From Isoetes taiwanensis (lineage: Eukaryota; Streptophyta; Lycopodiopsida; Isoetales; Isoetaceae), in the NCBI GenBank assembly GCA_021234155.1, contig JAJEKV010000002.1, forward strand, positions 36,933,107-36,997,106: a stretch of 64,000 nucleotides of DNA. Direction: 5' to 3'. Shown here piece by piece: positions 42,895 through 53,569 of the stretch. Position 1 is the first letter of the stretch. The number at the start of each line of letters is the position of its first letter. Made by a program: the position numbers and the translations under genes. The notes beneath the pieces are model-generated. The model was not told where the DNA came from and searched no databases. It worked only from the letters and a program-made list of their open reading frames with translations.

Positions 42895-45540
42895 ATGGCT
42901 CACAACAAGCTAGACATCGTGCGACTGGACATGCAAGAGAAGAACGGAACGGCGGTTCGACTGTGCAGTTGCATGCAGAAGGCCAGAATTACCCCAAGAC
43001 ATATGTTTGAGGGGCAGACGATTGATCAAACATTCGGATACATGCTATGTCTAGACTAGCACGCTAGCCAATGAGTGCATTGGGTGGAAGGTCGAATAGT
43101 TTCCCATATCAAGCCGAGTTTGGTTATAGATGGTCATAATAATTGGTCCCTAAAGTAAAAGGGATGCTCTGGACTCATACATAAAGTCAAAATTGCATTT
43201 CGAGCTCCCTAGAGAGGCTTAACTATGGGCACACGTCATTTCCCCGTCGTGCCCTTACGTCAGACGGGGGGAAATTTGGGGGTTAGCACATCCGTGCAGT
43301 GGATGTCCATCTTTTCTTTTTAGAGACATTTCATAGGATATGAGCTACCATTTGAACAGTGGGATTAGGAAATGACGCAGTTTTGATGCCCGGACACGTA
43401 AACCCTACTAAATCTGTAGGGTTTAGGTTTTGGAAGCTTCCCCTGCCTCGGAAGTGGTCAAGAGCTTGCATGCAGGGTTTTCTCGAGGGTCCGAAGAGAG
43501 AGCCCAAGAGAGAGAACAAAAAAACCCTCCTTGGGCACTAGTTTCAGACTTGCCCCCTCGCGATGGCTCGTAACAAGCTAGACATCGTGCGACTGGGCAT
43601 GCACGGAAGGCACGGAACGGCGGTTCGACTCTGCACTTGCATCCAGAAGGCCAGAGTTACCCCAGGACACATGTTTGAGGGGCAGACGATTGATCAAAAG
43701 TTCAGATACATGCTATGTCTACTAGGATGCTAGCCAAGGAGTGCGTTGGATGAAAGGTCGAATAATTTCCCATATCACGACGAGTTTGGTTATAGATGGT
43801 CATAATAATTGGTTCCTAAAGTAAAATGGATGGTCTGGACTCAGGCGTGAAGTCAAAATTGCATTTCGTGCTTGCTAGATAGGTTTAACTGTGGGAACAC
43901 GCCATTTTCCCGTCGTACCCTTACGTCAGAAGAGGGAAAATTTGGGGGTTAGCACACTCGTGCAGTGGATGTCCATTTTTTTCTTTTTGGAGACATTTAA
44001 TGAGACACGAGCTACCATTTGAATGGTGGGATTAGGATATGGTGCGGTTTTGGTGCCCTGACACCTAAACCCTACTAAATTTGTAGGGTTTAGGTTTTGG
44101 CAGGCTTTCCTGCCTCAGAAGTGGTCAAGAGCTTACGTTCAGGGTTTTATCGAAGGTCTGAAGAGAGAGCCCAAGAGAGAGAACAAAAAAATCCTCTTTG
44201 GGCATCGATTTCGAACTTGCCCTTTCGCGATGGCTTGCAACAACCTAGACATCGTGCGACTGGACATGCAAGGAAGGCACGGAACGACGGTTCGACTGTG
44301 CAGTTGCATCCAGAAGACCAGAGTTATCCCATAACACATGTTTGAGGGGCAGACAATTGATGAAACATTCGGATACATGCTATGTCTATACTAGCACACT
44401 AGCTAAGGAGTGCCTATAGATGGTCATAATAATTCGTCCCTAGAGTAACATCAGAAAGGGGGAAATTTGGGGGTTAGCACATCCGTGCAGTGGATGTCCA
44501 TTTTTTCTTTCTAGAGAAGTTTCATAGGATATGAGCTACCATTTGAATGGTGGAATTAGGAGATGATGCGGTTTTGATGCTCTGACACCTAAACCCTAGT
44601 AAATCTGTAGGGTTTAGGTTTTGGCGACCTTCCCTGCCTCGGAAGTGGTCAAGAGCTTGCGTGCATGCTTTTCTCGAAGGTCCGAAGAGAGAGCCCAAGA
44701 GAGAGAACAAAAAAACCCTCCTTGGGCACTAGTTTCAAACTTGCCCCCTCGCGATGGCTCGTAACAAGCTAGACATCGTGCGACTGGGCATGCAAGAGAA
44801 GCACGGAATGGCGGTGCGACTGTGCAGTTGCATGCAGAAGGCCAGAATTACCCCAAGACACATGTTTGAGGGGTAGACGATTGATCCAACATTCGGATAC
44901 ATGATATGTCTAGACTAGCACGCTAGCCCAGGAGTGCATTGGGTGGAAGTTCGAATAGTTTCCCATATCAAGCCCAGTTTGGTTATAGATGGTCATAATA
45001 ATTGGTCCCTAAAGTAAAATGGATTCTCTGGACTTATGCGTGAAGTCAAAATTGCATTTCAAGCTCGCTAGAGAGGCTTAACTATTGGAACACGCCATTT
45101 CCCCGTCGTGCCCTTACGTCAGAAAGGGGAAAATTTGGGGGTTAGCACATCCGTGCAATGGATATCTATTTTTTTCTTTTTGGAGACGTTTCATGGGACA
45201 TGAGCTACCATTTGGATGGTGGGATTAGGAGATGGTGCGGTTTTGGTGCCCTGACACATAAACCCTACTTAATTTGTAGGGTTTAGGTTTTGGCAGGCTT
45301 TCCTGCCTCAGAAGTGGTCAAGAGCTTGCGTGCAAGGTTTTATTGAAGGTCCGAAGAGAGAGCCCAAGAGAGAGAACAAAAACCCTCATTGGGCACCGAT
45401 TTCGAACTTGCCCCGTCACGACGGCTCGTAGTAAGCTAGACATCGTCCGACTGGACATGCAAGGAAGGCACTGAATGATGGTTCGACTCTGCAGTTGCAT
45501 CCAGAAGGATGGAGTTACCCCAGGACACATGTGTCGGGTT
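42895..45540. repeat. 667-bp satellite-like tandem array with telo-box palindromes
   Basis: Unit starts (ATGGCTCGTAACAAGC or variant) lie at 42,895, 43,563, 44,230, 44,754 and 45,421; periods are 668, 667, 524 and 667, so the third unit lost about 143 bp. Units are roughly 90% alike by eye. Each complete unit holds the inverted pair TAAACCCTA...TAGGGTTTA (about 43,398, 44,066, 44,590 and 45,260), which are telo-box motifs on both strands. Small antisense frames recurring per unit (60-80 codons) are not consistently open. Confidence 0.85.
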
Positions 45541-46580
45541 GCCAAATACATGCTATGTCTAGACTAGCACACTAGCTAAAGAGTGCATTGGGTGGAAGGT
45601 CGAATAGTTTTCGATATCAAGTTGAGTTTGGTTTGATTGTGCAGTTGCATCCAACTCTCAAATTCATATGTATACAATACAAGTTTTGGAATTGCAAGTT
45701 TGTGCAAGGGAATAGTTGGCTCATTGTTTACATTAGCATAAGCAACTCGATATTGCGAGAAGGGTTAGGCAATTACATATTGTGTGGCGCCATTTTACAT
45801 GCTTGTCTATGTTTGCAGGGATTAAAGTAAGTTTATGAATTCCATAAGACCCAAAGTAAATAGTGGTTCACCCTAATAGATCAATGGTAAACACAACCTA
45901 GATATTTCCAAACACAAGAAACTAGCCCTAACAATCCATTTTTAGCATTATACTTTTGTGAATTTGAACTGTAAATCCATTGTTTGTGTCATGCAAACAA
46001 ATAATACGAGTCTTCATTCAGAAAAGAATCATTGAAACTAGGATATTCGTGAATAAAATATCATTAGAGTAGGAATTATTATGTGCAAGCAACTTTTAAA
46101 TCCCTCCCCAAACCCATTCTACCCCATTCTACCCTTTGCTCCAAGCCTCTACTGCTAGTTGACCCCAAGTTTTCACCACACCATGCCTACTTATAACACT
46201 CAAATTGGCCACTCAAATAGTCAACTATATATACAACTTGATCGGGGGCACCTGCAGATGATCTAACCGAATTTGTGAAACTGAATATAACAATATGGTA
46301 AGGGATCTAGTTGAATTTAGATAATTAATTGTACAAATATGGTAAGGGATTTAGAGGAATTTATAGAAAAAAGTGTATGTATGGTAGAGGATGTATCTAG
46401 AGTTTCGAAGAAAATCCTATAAGGGTTTTTTCTAGTTTTTTTTACTATATAAGGGCCGTTTTCTTTAGCTCCGTGCATGCACATGCCATATATGGGCTTT
46501 ACATTAGCTACATCCTCTGGGTACAAACTGCAGGGTGCAAAAATGGGAATTAATTATTAAATAGCATGGTTCAAAAGCAA
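45541..46580. other. AT-rich stretch, no supported gene
   Basis: No recognisable feature was seen between the satellite array and the local duplication. Confidence 0.4.
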
Positions 46581-47105
46581 TAATCGCATCGATCCGAGAC
46601 ATCGGATCGCCATTCTAGAATGGGACGAGCATATGCATGCATGCGGGCGGCGCATGCCCGTTTTGGGTTGGGAGTTCGCTATTTCAGTTTTAAATCCACG
46701 CGTCTCATCGGGCGCTTCCTCTTCTCTCAAGCAGTACCTTATTCTCTTTGAATTGTTTCCAGGCAGGGGAGGGGCTTCTTCCTGCCTGGTTTAGCCAATT
46801 TGGCGTATCTTTCTTGCTATCCTTTACTGGCCTTTGGCCTCGTCCTGTGACCTCGTCCTTGATCCTAGTTTGTAAGGAAGTTCTCTGGTAGTCGGGCGCT
46901 TTGTTGGTTTCTTGCGAGTCCCATTCTAGAATCGCATCGATCCGAGACATCGGATCGCCATTCTAGAATGGGACGAGCATATGCATGCATGCGGGCGGCG
47001 CATGCCCGTTTTGGGTTGGGAGTTCGCTATTTCAGGCGTGTTTCTGCATCCACGTCTCATCGGCGCTTCCTCTTCTCTCAGCAGTACCTTATTCTCTTTG
47101 AACCC
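46581..47105 (+). repeat. Direct duplication of about 170 bp, 350 bp apart
   Basis: The block from TCGCATCGATCCGAGACATC to CAGTACCTTATTCTCTTTGAA occurs at 46,586-46,750 and again at 46,932-47,101, with a few indels in the second half. A GATCCGA...TCGGATC inverted repeat heads each copy. A 22-bp tandem repeat (CCACCCGCTGGGTGATGCT) follows at about 47,158-47,200. Confidence 0.8.
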
Positions 47106-47328
47106 ACCCTCCCCCCCTTCTTTGTTTATTGTACAAGTTTTGTTTATCATGTTTTTCCACCCGCTGGGTGATGCTTTTTCTCCACCCGCTGGGTGATGCT
47201 ATTCTCTGGTATGTTTCTCGTTTGTTGTGTTGGTGATGTGCAGGTACAGGTTGGCGAGCGGCATCCGTTTCGACTTCTCCATGCGGGGGTTTTTGGGAGC
47301 GATTCTATGCCTTACGTTTGTCTAAGCC

Positions 47329-47414
47329 CCTTGCCGAAGGCTTATCACTAGGGTTTTTCCTCGAAAACCCGAAAGGGCGGGGTTTTTTAATCCCGGTGAT
47401 AAGCTTTCGGCAGG
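47329..47414 (+). ncRNA. Conserved-core stem-loop, copy 1 (candidate structured RNA)
   Basis: The outer arms TTGCCGAAGGCTTATCAC and GTGATAAGCTTTCGGCAGG pair over about 18 bp. Between them is a core of about 45 nt containing GGGTTTTTCCTCGAAAACCC (itself a hairpin), GAAAGGGCGGGG and TTTTTTAATCCCGG. The core matches the copies at 50,236-50,322 and 57,791-57,875, but the arms do not. It lies inside the 9.4-kb element. Confidence 0.6.
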
Positions 47415-48261
47415 TACATCAGCCACTCATCTATTTAGCATTGTATTTGTTTTGGGGTCCAAATGATATAATTGGATTTTTCCTTTATTTTTCGTGGGTA
47501 GTTCGCATGTGTGCGGCTACCCACTGTCCACCATTGTAGAAAATCTGCTGAGATGAATGAGAAGCCTATCTATTTTGTTGGTTTCTTGCGAGTTCAAAAG
47601 CAATAATTGAGGTTTTAGAGTAGTTTAAGTGCTTAAATGCAGATGTAATATTCCATACTCCTTTTTGAAGCAGTATGAGAAAGGACACAAGGTTCTTGAA
47701 CTTGTGAACTCTTTAGAAGGCCTTGTACATTAGGCCGGTCCACTAAATTTTGCTTCCTGGTGGCAGGTAATGTGCTTTATTTTTTGCTCCAACTATTCTT
47801 TTCTATTCTAAAGTATTGGATCAGGCTTGCAAATTTTGTTAACAATGTATGGCTGTTATATGTCAAAAAATATGGACTTTTGAATGATCAAAGAAAAAAA
47901 ATATTGTTTTTATTCATGGTTCTTGAACATAGTAAACTTCTTCAAATTTTGCCATTATTCATCTAGGGACTATAACAAACCATTACTATTTTTTATAAGC
48001 TGGCAATAGTTTTTATAAACCACAATAGTACACAAGTCTTGTAATAAAACCATCTCATTAACTATGACCAGTTTTAGCAAACCACTGTAACATTAGAACT
48101 AGCATTATTAACCATGTTCTAAGCCACTATAAGTTTTGAAAGACCACTGTAGGATGTGATTTTCTTCTATCAAATAAATTGCCATATAAAAAACCACATC
48201 TATCATGGTTTCTAGATGGTTTGTTAATGCTTTTATACGGTAGTTCATTTTTGGGGGCCTT

Positions 48262-50165
48262 GTGGATGTTGAGGAGGGCCTGCAACGGCTGGCTAATGGG
48301 AAGGCAGCTGACCTCGATGGTATGCAGGCCGAGTTACTCAAATGGGCAGGGCAGCCGCTTGTGCCAGTCCTCACTACCCTGTTCAACAGAGCATTGCAGG
48401 AAGGTCTCCCCCGACAATGGACCACAAGCAGGGTTGTTCCCATTCACAAGGCGGGTGACCCACACCGTCCGACCAATTCTGGGGCGATCATCATGGTCGA
48501 TTCGATTATTTGCCAAACTGTTGGGCGGCATTCTCGGCGGCATTGACCCGGGGGCGGGCGGCCGGATGTCGCGAGCCCTCACACAGGCGGGCTTTAGACC
48601 CGCCTCTCAACGATTGACCATATCTTTACATCAATCGGGCCGATTGAACACGGCCCGAATCATCGGCCAGGACTTGTATTGCTTTGCTTTGTGGACTTCG
48701 CGAAGGCTTTTGATCGGTTCCCCAGGAAAAGGCGTGGGCTAAGCTGCGTCAGGCCAATCGCTCCCCGCCTTTGTCGCGAGAATGCCATATCTGAGTTGTA
48801 TGAGAGTTGTTTTGGTAGGATCAGCCGACGGGCGGGCATTCACCCGATAGTATCGAGTCCCGGCGGGGTTGCCCCTCCTCTCGCCAACACTTTTTGGCCT
48901 CTACATTGTCGGTTAGAGCCCCGGCCATCGAGCATGGGGGATGGCATCTGACTTTTGCACCGGGTCATCCGCCCGGCTCATCTATCTATGGACGATGTTG
49001 GCTGGCGCCCACACCCCGAAGCTATGCAAATCTCACCCGATGCCCTAGACACATTTTGTCGGGGCTCTGACATGCGGCGTGAATCGGCCAAGACCGGGGT
49101 GGTTCTCATATCCTCTTCACGTCACCCCATACCTCCTGCACTCACATATCGGGGGCGGCCTGTGGGCGTCACGCCCACCTACAAGTACCTGGGGGTGGAG
49201 TTCCCCTCCTCGCTCTGGCGGGGCGTCTATCCGCTTCTGGGTGACAAGGTTGGAACAGCTTTTATGCCATCGCGAGAACAGCGATCCTGAGGCGGACTCT
49301 ATGATTGGGGCCATCGGTCACATCTGTTCGGGCCGGGTCGAGCACGTCCTTCTGTGCGGGGTCGAGGTTTGGGGCGGTCGTCTCTTTGGCGACACGGAAT
49401 GACATGGAACAGTCTGAGAAGGCATTTTTGGCACGGGCACTTGGCGTAAAAGCTTGATCCCCTATCGGTCTGCTGCGAAACTCGATTCTTGCCGCTTGTT
49501 GGCGGTCCTTGATAGACACATCGTCTATTTTGAGAAAGTGGTTACTATGGGTGATGCTTTCGGCTCCCTTTTGGCTTACATTGTGGCAATGGGTCCGCGA
49601 TGGCTTAGGGCTGTCGGAGGGGTAAGAGATCGGTGGTTCGCCAGGATGGAACGTCGCGAGAGCAGTCGTCGTGCGAGGTGGACCACGGCCCGTCGTGGCG
49701 GCTGCGGGAGTACCTAGGCAGCTTGTTTCCTTGGCAAGCTCTGGGACCGGCGCTCTAGAGCAGGTCAAAAGCGGCCCATTACAAGGAGCACATCAACCCG
49801 TGTTATCCGGGGCCCACGCTCTACCGCGTTCCCGAGTTGCCCCTCGAAAAGCGGCGGACTCATTGCCTCCATTAGCCGCAGTGCCCACCATCTTCGCGAT
49901 CGAGGCGGGCGGTGGATTGGGGAGCCCCCCGGGGCGGGGCTCTGTCGAGTCTTTGTCAAACGGGTGCCATTGAGGATGAGTCTCACACTTTCGAGTTGCC
50001 CGGCGTTCATCAGGTCCGGGGCGGATCGCGCTCCTTTAATGCGGCGGACTTGCCCTTACATTTGCTGATGAACACACCATCAGTACGTGCCCTAGGGTCG
50101 TACATTCAGGAGGTACTGGACCTGCGAGGTCACCTTTGCCCCCGCCTGGGGCTGCTCGCTGATTA
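48262..50165 (+). pseudogene. LINE reverse transcriptase and C-terminal region
   Basis: The RT begins DVEEGLQRLANGKAADLDGM and PIHKAGDPHRPTN (palm entry and K-x-G-D motifs). In other frames it continues with SRALTQAGFRPASQR, FVDFAKAFDR (first catalytic Asp, about 48,685), a degraded YADD box seen as SMDDV (48,985), and TYKYLGVEF (49,178). The enzyme copies element RNA at the nicked target. Frame changes near 48,480, 48,720 and 48,960, and the altered YADD, make it inactive. The C-terminal part to about 50,165 has no zinc knuckle that I can see. Confidence 0.8.
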
Positions 50166-50235
50166 GGCACTACGGGTGCGGTGCATGACTGTATATATTT
50201 GGGTGTTTCTGCATTTTATATGTTAGGACAGTTTG

Positions 50236-50322
50236 TCAGCAGGCTGATTGCTGCCACGGTTTTTCCCTCGAAAACCCTTTGGGGCGGGGGTTTTTTAATC
50301 CGGGCAGTAATCCGCTTGCTGC
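50236..50322 (+). ncRNA. Conserved-core stem-loop, copy 2, in the LINE 3' untranslated region
   Basis: The arms TCAGCAGGCTGATTGCTGCC and GGGCAGTAATCCGCTTGCTG pair with a few G-T wobbles. The core GGTTTTTCCCTCGAAAACCC, then GGGGCGGGGG and TTTTTTAATCC, matches copy 1. It stands 70 bp after the last LINE coding sequence and 50 bp before the TTCC tail, a place where LINE reverse transcriptases often recognise their RNA. Confidence 0.6.
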
Positions 50323-50371
50323 ATTTTTGTATTGGGTCCCATAGACAGATTGGTCTCCGTGGACGATAAAA

Positions 50372-50399
50372 GTACCTTCCTTCCTTCCTTCCTTCCTTT
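50372..50399 (+). repeat. TTCC microsatellite tail of the LINE
   Basis: Five TTCC units follow ACGATAAAAGTACC. Simple-sequence tails in place of poly-A are common at LINE 3' ends, so this likely marks the element's end. Confidence 0.65.
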
Positions 50400-51437
50400 C
50401 AAAATTAGTGCAGCAATATTATATATTGCATCATTTTCTGTCATGGCTGTGTCGCCATAGTTCTAGCCGCGAGACCATTGGCCCTTTCACAGGACCAAGT
50501 CGAAGCTTCACCCCTGCCTCAGTTTCTGTCTGTTCTTGCAGGTATCTACGTCTAGTTATTTTGCGGTTTCTTTCTAGTTCACTCTATGTTTTATTTGATT
50601 AGGCAGGGATAAGATCTCTAGCAGGCCAGCCATAGCAGCGGACGTAGCAAGAGCTCGGATCATAGAAATTTATAACCCACGTGGTAAGCAATCCGAAGAG
50701 TTCTCAAGAAAGCAGAAGCTTCAGGTTCAGAATTAACAGAAGCAAAATCAGTAAGCTTAAGACGATATTTTAGCACCGTGGCAAGCTGGTCCAGCCAGCA
50801 AAATCCGGCAGAGGCTGTGGAAATCCGGAGAGAATGCAGGGCAAATCCAAACTAGCAGAGCAAAACTGTCAGCGTAGAATGATGCAGCCTTGGCTTCGCG
50901 TTTTTGGGCGTTTTCCGCCTTGGCTTGGCATTTCCAGCCATGGCTATGGTGTTTGCATCCTATCTTTGCCATGCGACTCTATTTTTCCACTCTGCAATCT
51001 GTTACATTCGATAGGTATTCACACTCTATGCAGGAGGCTTTCATTCGGTGGATTGGACTCGTCTACAAAAATCAAGCTCAATGATAACATGTGTGAATTT
51101 AGCATTTATATCCCAATATGATGCATAAATTTTGTATGACACGTGTCAATTTCTAGTGCATTTAATATGGGCATGCCATGTGCATGTACAAATCATGTCA
51201 TAATAACAATTCTGGTAAGGGACTCACAAGGAACACAAAAGCTGGATAGACAGATAGGCTTGTCATTCATCACAGCAGCAGTATACAATGTTTGAATAAT
51301 ATAGATGGGGAGCTATCCATAGGAACAATGTCGAGCTACCCCATAAGGAAGAAAGTGTGCATAGGCAGTATAGAAGGGTAGTGGCGACAACTTCCGGTGC
51401 TTCGATCGGCTCCCGAAATTGACTCGAGCCGCCAGTT
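50400..51437. other. Noncoding stretch right of the LINE
   Basis: No supported gene was found. The short open frames (64-95 codons) have no family features. Confidence 0.4.
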
Positions 51438-51579
51438 GGGTTCGCCCAGGCGAACCCACAGAATTCGCCCAGGCGAACCCGTCGCATTCGCCCAGACGAA
51501 TGCGCAATTGACGTGGCGGACTGGGCGGGGGCCGTCAAGCCTGCGTGGCGCCTCCTACCGGGTTCGCCCAGGCGAACCC
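51438..51579. repeat. Four palindromes of the GGTTCGCC-CA-GGCGAACC type
   Basis: GGGTTCGCCCAGGCGAACCC lies at 51,438-51,457 and 51,560-51,579, with variants at 51,463-51,480 and 51,485-51,503 (CATTCGCCCAGACGAATGC, arms changed on both sides). The TTCGCC...GGCGAA core is also the spacer palindrome of the 6983-7278 array, although the contexts are otherwise unrelated. Confidence 0.75.
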
Positions 51580-51694
51580 TGAACCCCGGTCAGTACGGCG
51601 GGCCAAGATTGAGCATTTCATCCTTCTCAGCAGACAATCCCAGACTTTTTATCTAAGTTAGATTCAGAATAGTTTTCCCATCTGCTAATCTTTC

Positions 51695-53330
51695 ATTCTT
51701 TTTTCTTCTTTGGACAGTCTTCTTCTGTCTGCACAGGAACAGGAATATCACCACTTTTGTCATGTCTATATGTTATGTGAACAAGTATAGAAACTTGGTC
51801 TGTATGCCAGTGCGTTGACTGGGGCTCATTCTGGATCTTGATGCTGTAATTTTCTGCAAAGTCAATAACAGATACAATTGTATCTTTTGGAAATGATGAC
51901 ACACACTGTTTAAACTGATTGGCCTGCCAATGTGCTATGTAATTGTGTGGAACAAAATCTGATATTACCTTCTTCACATCCTCTTGAAACTCTTTGGGAC
52001 TTCTCTCCTTCTGTACTAATCTTAAGACAGGTTTGTACCTCAAAGCCTTTCTTGGATCCCTGAATTCTCTGTCCTGGTCCACAGGTTGCTTTTCAAATGT
52101 CTTCCAAGTAACTAGTAATGAACCCATGCCATCCATTTCCTGTGGACATTTTCTAATTCTATCTAACCCACATTTTTGACACGCCAACATCAAGCAGTTA
52201 TGATTAAACCACTCCTCATCATCACCTTTGCTGCAGACCACTTATCTTCATAAATCACTGGTACGCTTGATTGTATGCTCCTTGGCTGCACATTCTGGGC
52301 TAGGGCCACAAATATCACAGTGGCAGTTGCAATTGTCATGAACTCCACCCGATTTTCTCATGCTGTTCAATCCCTGCATGATGTATTCAAATTTCAAGTG
52401 GTAGATGCAACAGCACGTATGCCTTTCACGCATCCTCCTTACAAAACTCAGTTTCAACCTCTCAAAAGTCTGCAATGCAATTTTGATATGAGGATTCTCC
52501 TCTCTAAACTTGAGGTAGAATTGCAACTGCAGGGAAATCGTGTGAATGCCAAATAAATGCTACATATAATGAACCCTACAATATAGGATGAATACTTACT
52601 TGGCTGACTTCAAGAAGGTGAATTGGATGTTCCATCTTTATTCCTGTCTCTGATACATACCTCCTCACGTCTTTCTTGTATGGAGAAACTCTTGTATTCT
52701 CTGTCTAGAACTTGAGAACAGCTTCTCTATTGTAATCTAACATACTATCCATCCGCTTCCTCCTCCTGAACATTGACCAAGGTCCTTCCCCTTGTTAGCT
52801 TGCACCCTTTTTTGAAAAGCATTTGAAATTGTTTTTCTGGGGATGCTGAGCCAATCTGGCCACTTCTGTTTGGTCCAATGGCTTGACACCATTTGTACCT
52901 GTTGCTGCCATTATCAGGGTGGACTTCCTTGCACGAAGCATGTCATGATTCCTCGCATACTTATGTTCTTGCATTGTTTCCTTCAAATTCTTCACCATTT
53001 GCTCGGCCATAGTAACCTGCTTAGATTTCTTAATAGAAGCAATTGGTAAATCCCTTACCCGCCAAAGAAGACTGTCAAGGATACGGCCTTTGTCATTGTC
53101 ATCAACATTTATACTAATTTAGTTGAATACTTCAAAAATTTCTCCTGAAATTTCTCTTATTCTGCGGTCATTCAGTCTCAATTTCTTATTCTTCTTTGAA
53201 GGCGAATCTTTAGAAGGGGAATTCTTCTTCATTGCTACCTTCTTTGCATACAATCTCTGCCTCTGATCTCTCTTCCTTGCTGCATCAATGGCTTTGTAAA
53301 GTGAACGGGGAGAGGAATTGGGTTTCATCT
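51695..53330 (-). pseudogene. Transposase-like gene with DFAENY motif (unassigned DDE-type family)
   Basis: Read leftward: a basic N-terminus (about 53,330-53,130, KKNKKLRLNDRRIREIS), a middle part (53,010-52,795), an exon with VSPYKKDVRRYVSETGIKME ending at a gtaagt donor near 52,600, and then 52,560-52,250 with RERHTCCCIYHLKFEYI and a Cys/His cluster (CNCHCDICGPSPEC). After a shift comes 52,241-51,695 with FKQCVSSFPKDTIVSVIDFAENYSIKI and HWHTDQVSILVHITYR. The V-I-D-F-A-E-N-Y block is shared by transposase-like proteins in several eukaryotes and should carry the first catalytic Asp. The expected later catalytic segment is absent, so the gene is truncated. Confidence 0.5.
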
Positions 53331-53569
53331 ATCCCGGATTTCTGTGTATTGCAAAATTGATGAGGGCAAATTGTTGAATTTCGGTTCAGGCAATTCTTGG
53401 AAACAATTAGTCCCTCCATTTTGCTTGAATTCAAGATGGGTAAGCCCGCCATCCACGAATATGGCGGGCTACAGGCATTCATGTTTCCGGCACCATTCAA
53501 GCTCATGATTCTCTCAGCCTGTCATTTGACGGACGCACACCCTACATGTCAATTGATCAATCACGCACG

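Larger units (their letters stand above)
38807..48255. mobile_element. 9.4-kb unclassified DNA transposon inserted in the LINE
   Basis: GGCCT flanks both ends (38,802-38,806 and 48,256-48,260), and the LINE resumes where it stopped. The ends are CCAAAAAAAA at the left and ATTTTTGGG at the right, a short inverted repeat. The terminal 1.4 kb at the left and about 0.4 kb at the right are AT-rich and full of AAACCA/TGGTTT motifs. The interior has exon-like minus-strand fragments, a 667-bp satellite array, a local duplication and a structured hairpin. No transposase was recognised, so it is non-autonomous or too decayed. Confidence 0.65.
35781..50400 (+). mobile_element. GC-rich LINE (non-LTR retrotransposon), split by a 9.4-kb insertion
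   Basis: The left half (35,781-38,806) carries an ORF1-like region and the apurinic-type endonuclease. The right half (48,256-50,400) carries the reverse transcriptase, a 3' untranslated region and a TTCC microsatellite tail. The linker between endonuclease and RT ends LVLVEEDHKA on the left, and the RT begins DVEEGLQRLANGKAADLDG on the right. The halves therefore belong to one copy cut at GGCCT. Both halves are strongly GC-rich against AT-rich surroundings and have many frameshifts. Confidence 0.82.

Noticed and set aside
45588-45830. 80-codon open frame after the satellite array
   Set aside because: No family signal, no start or splice support, and it begins in degenerate satellite sequence.
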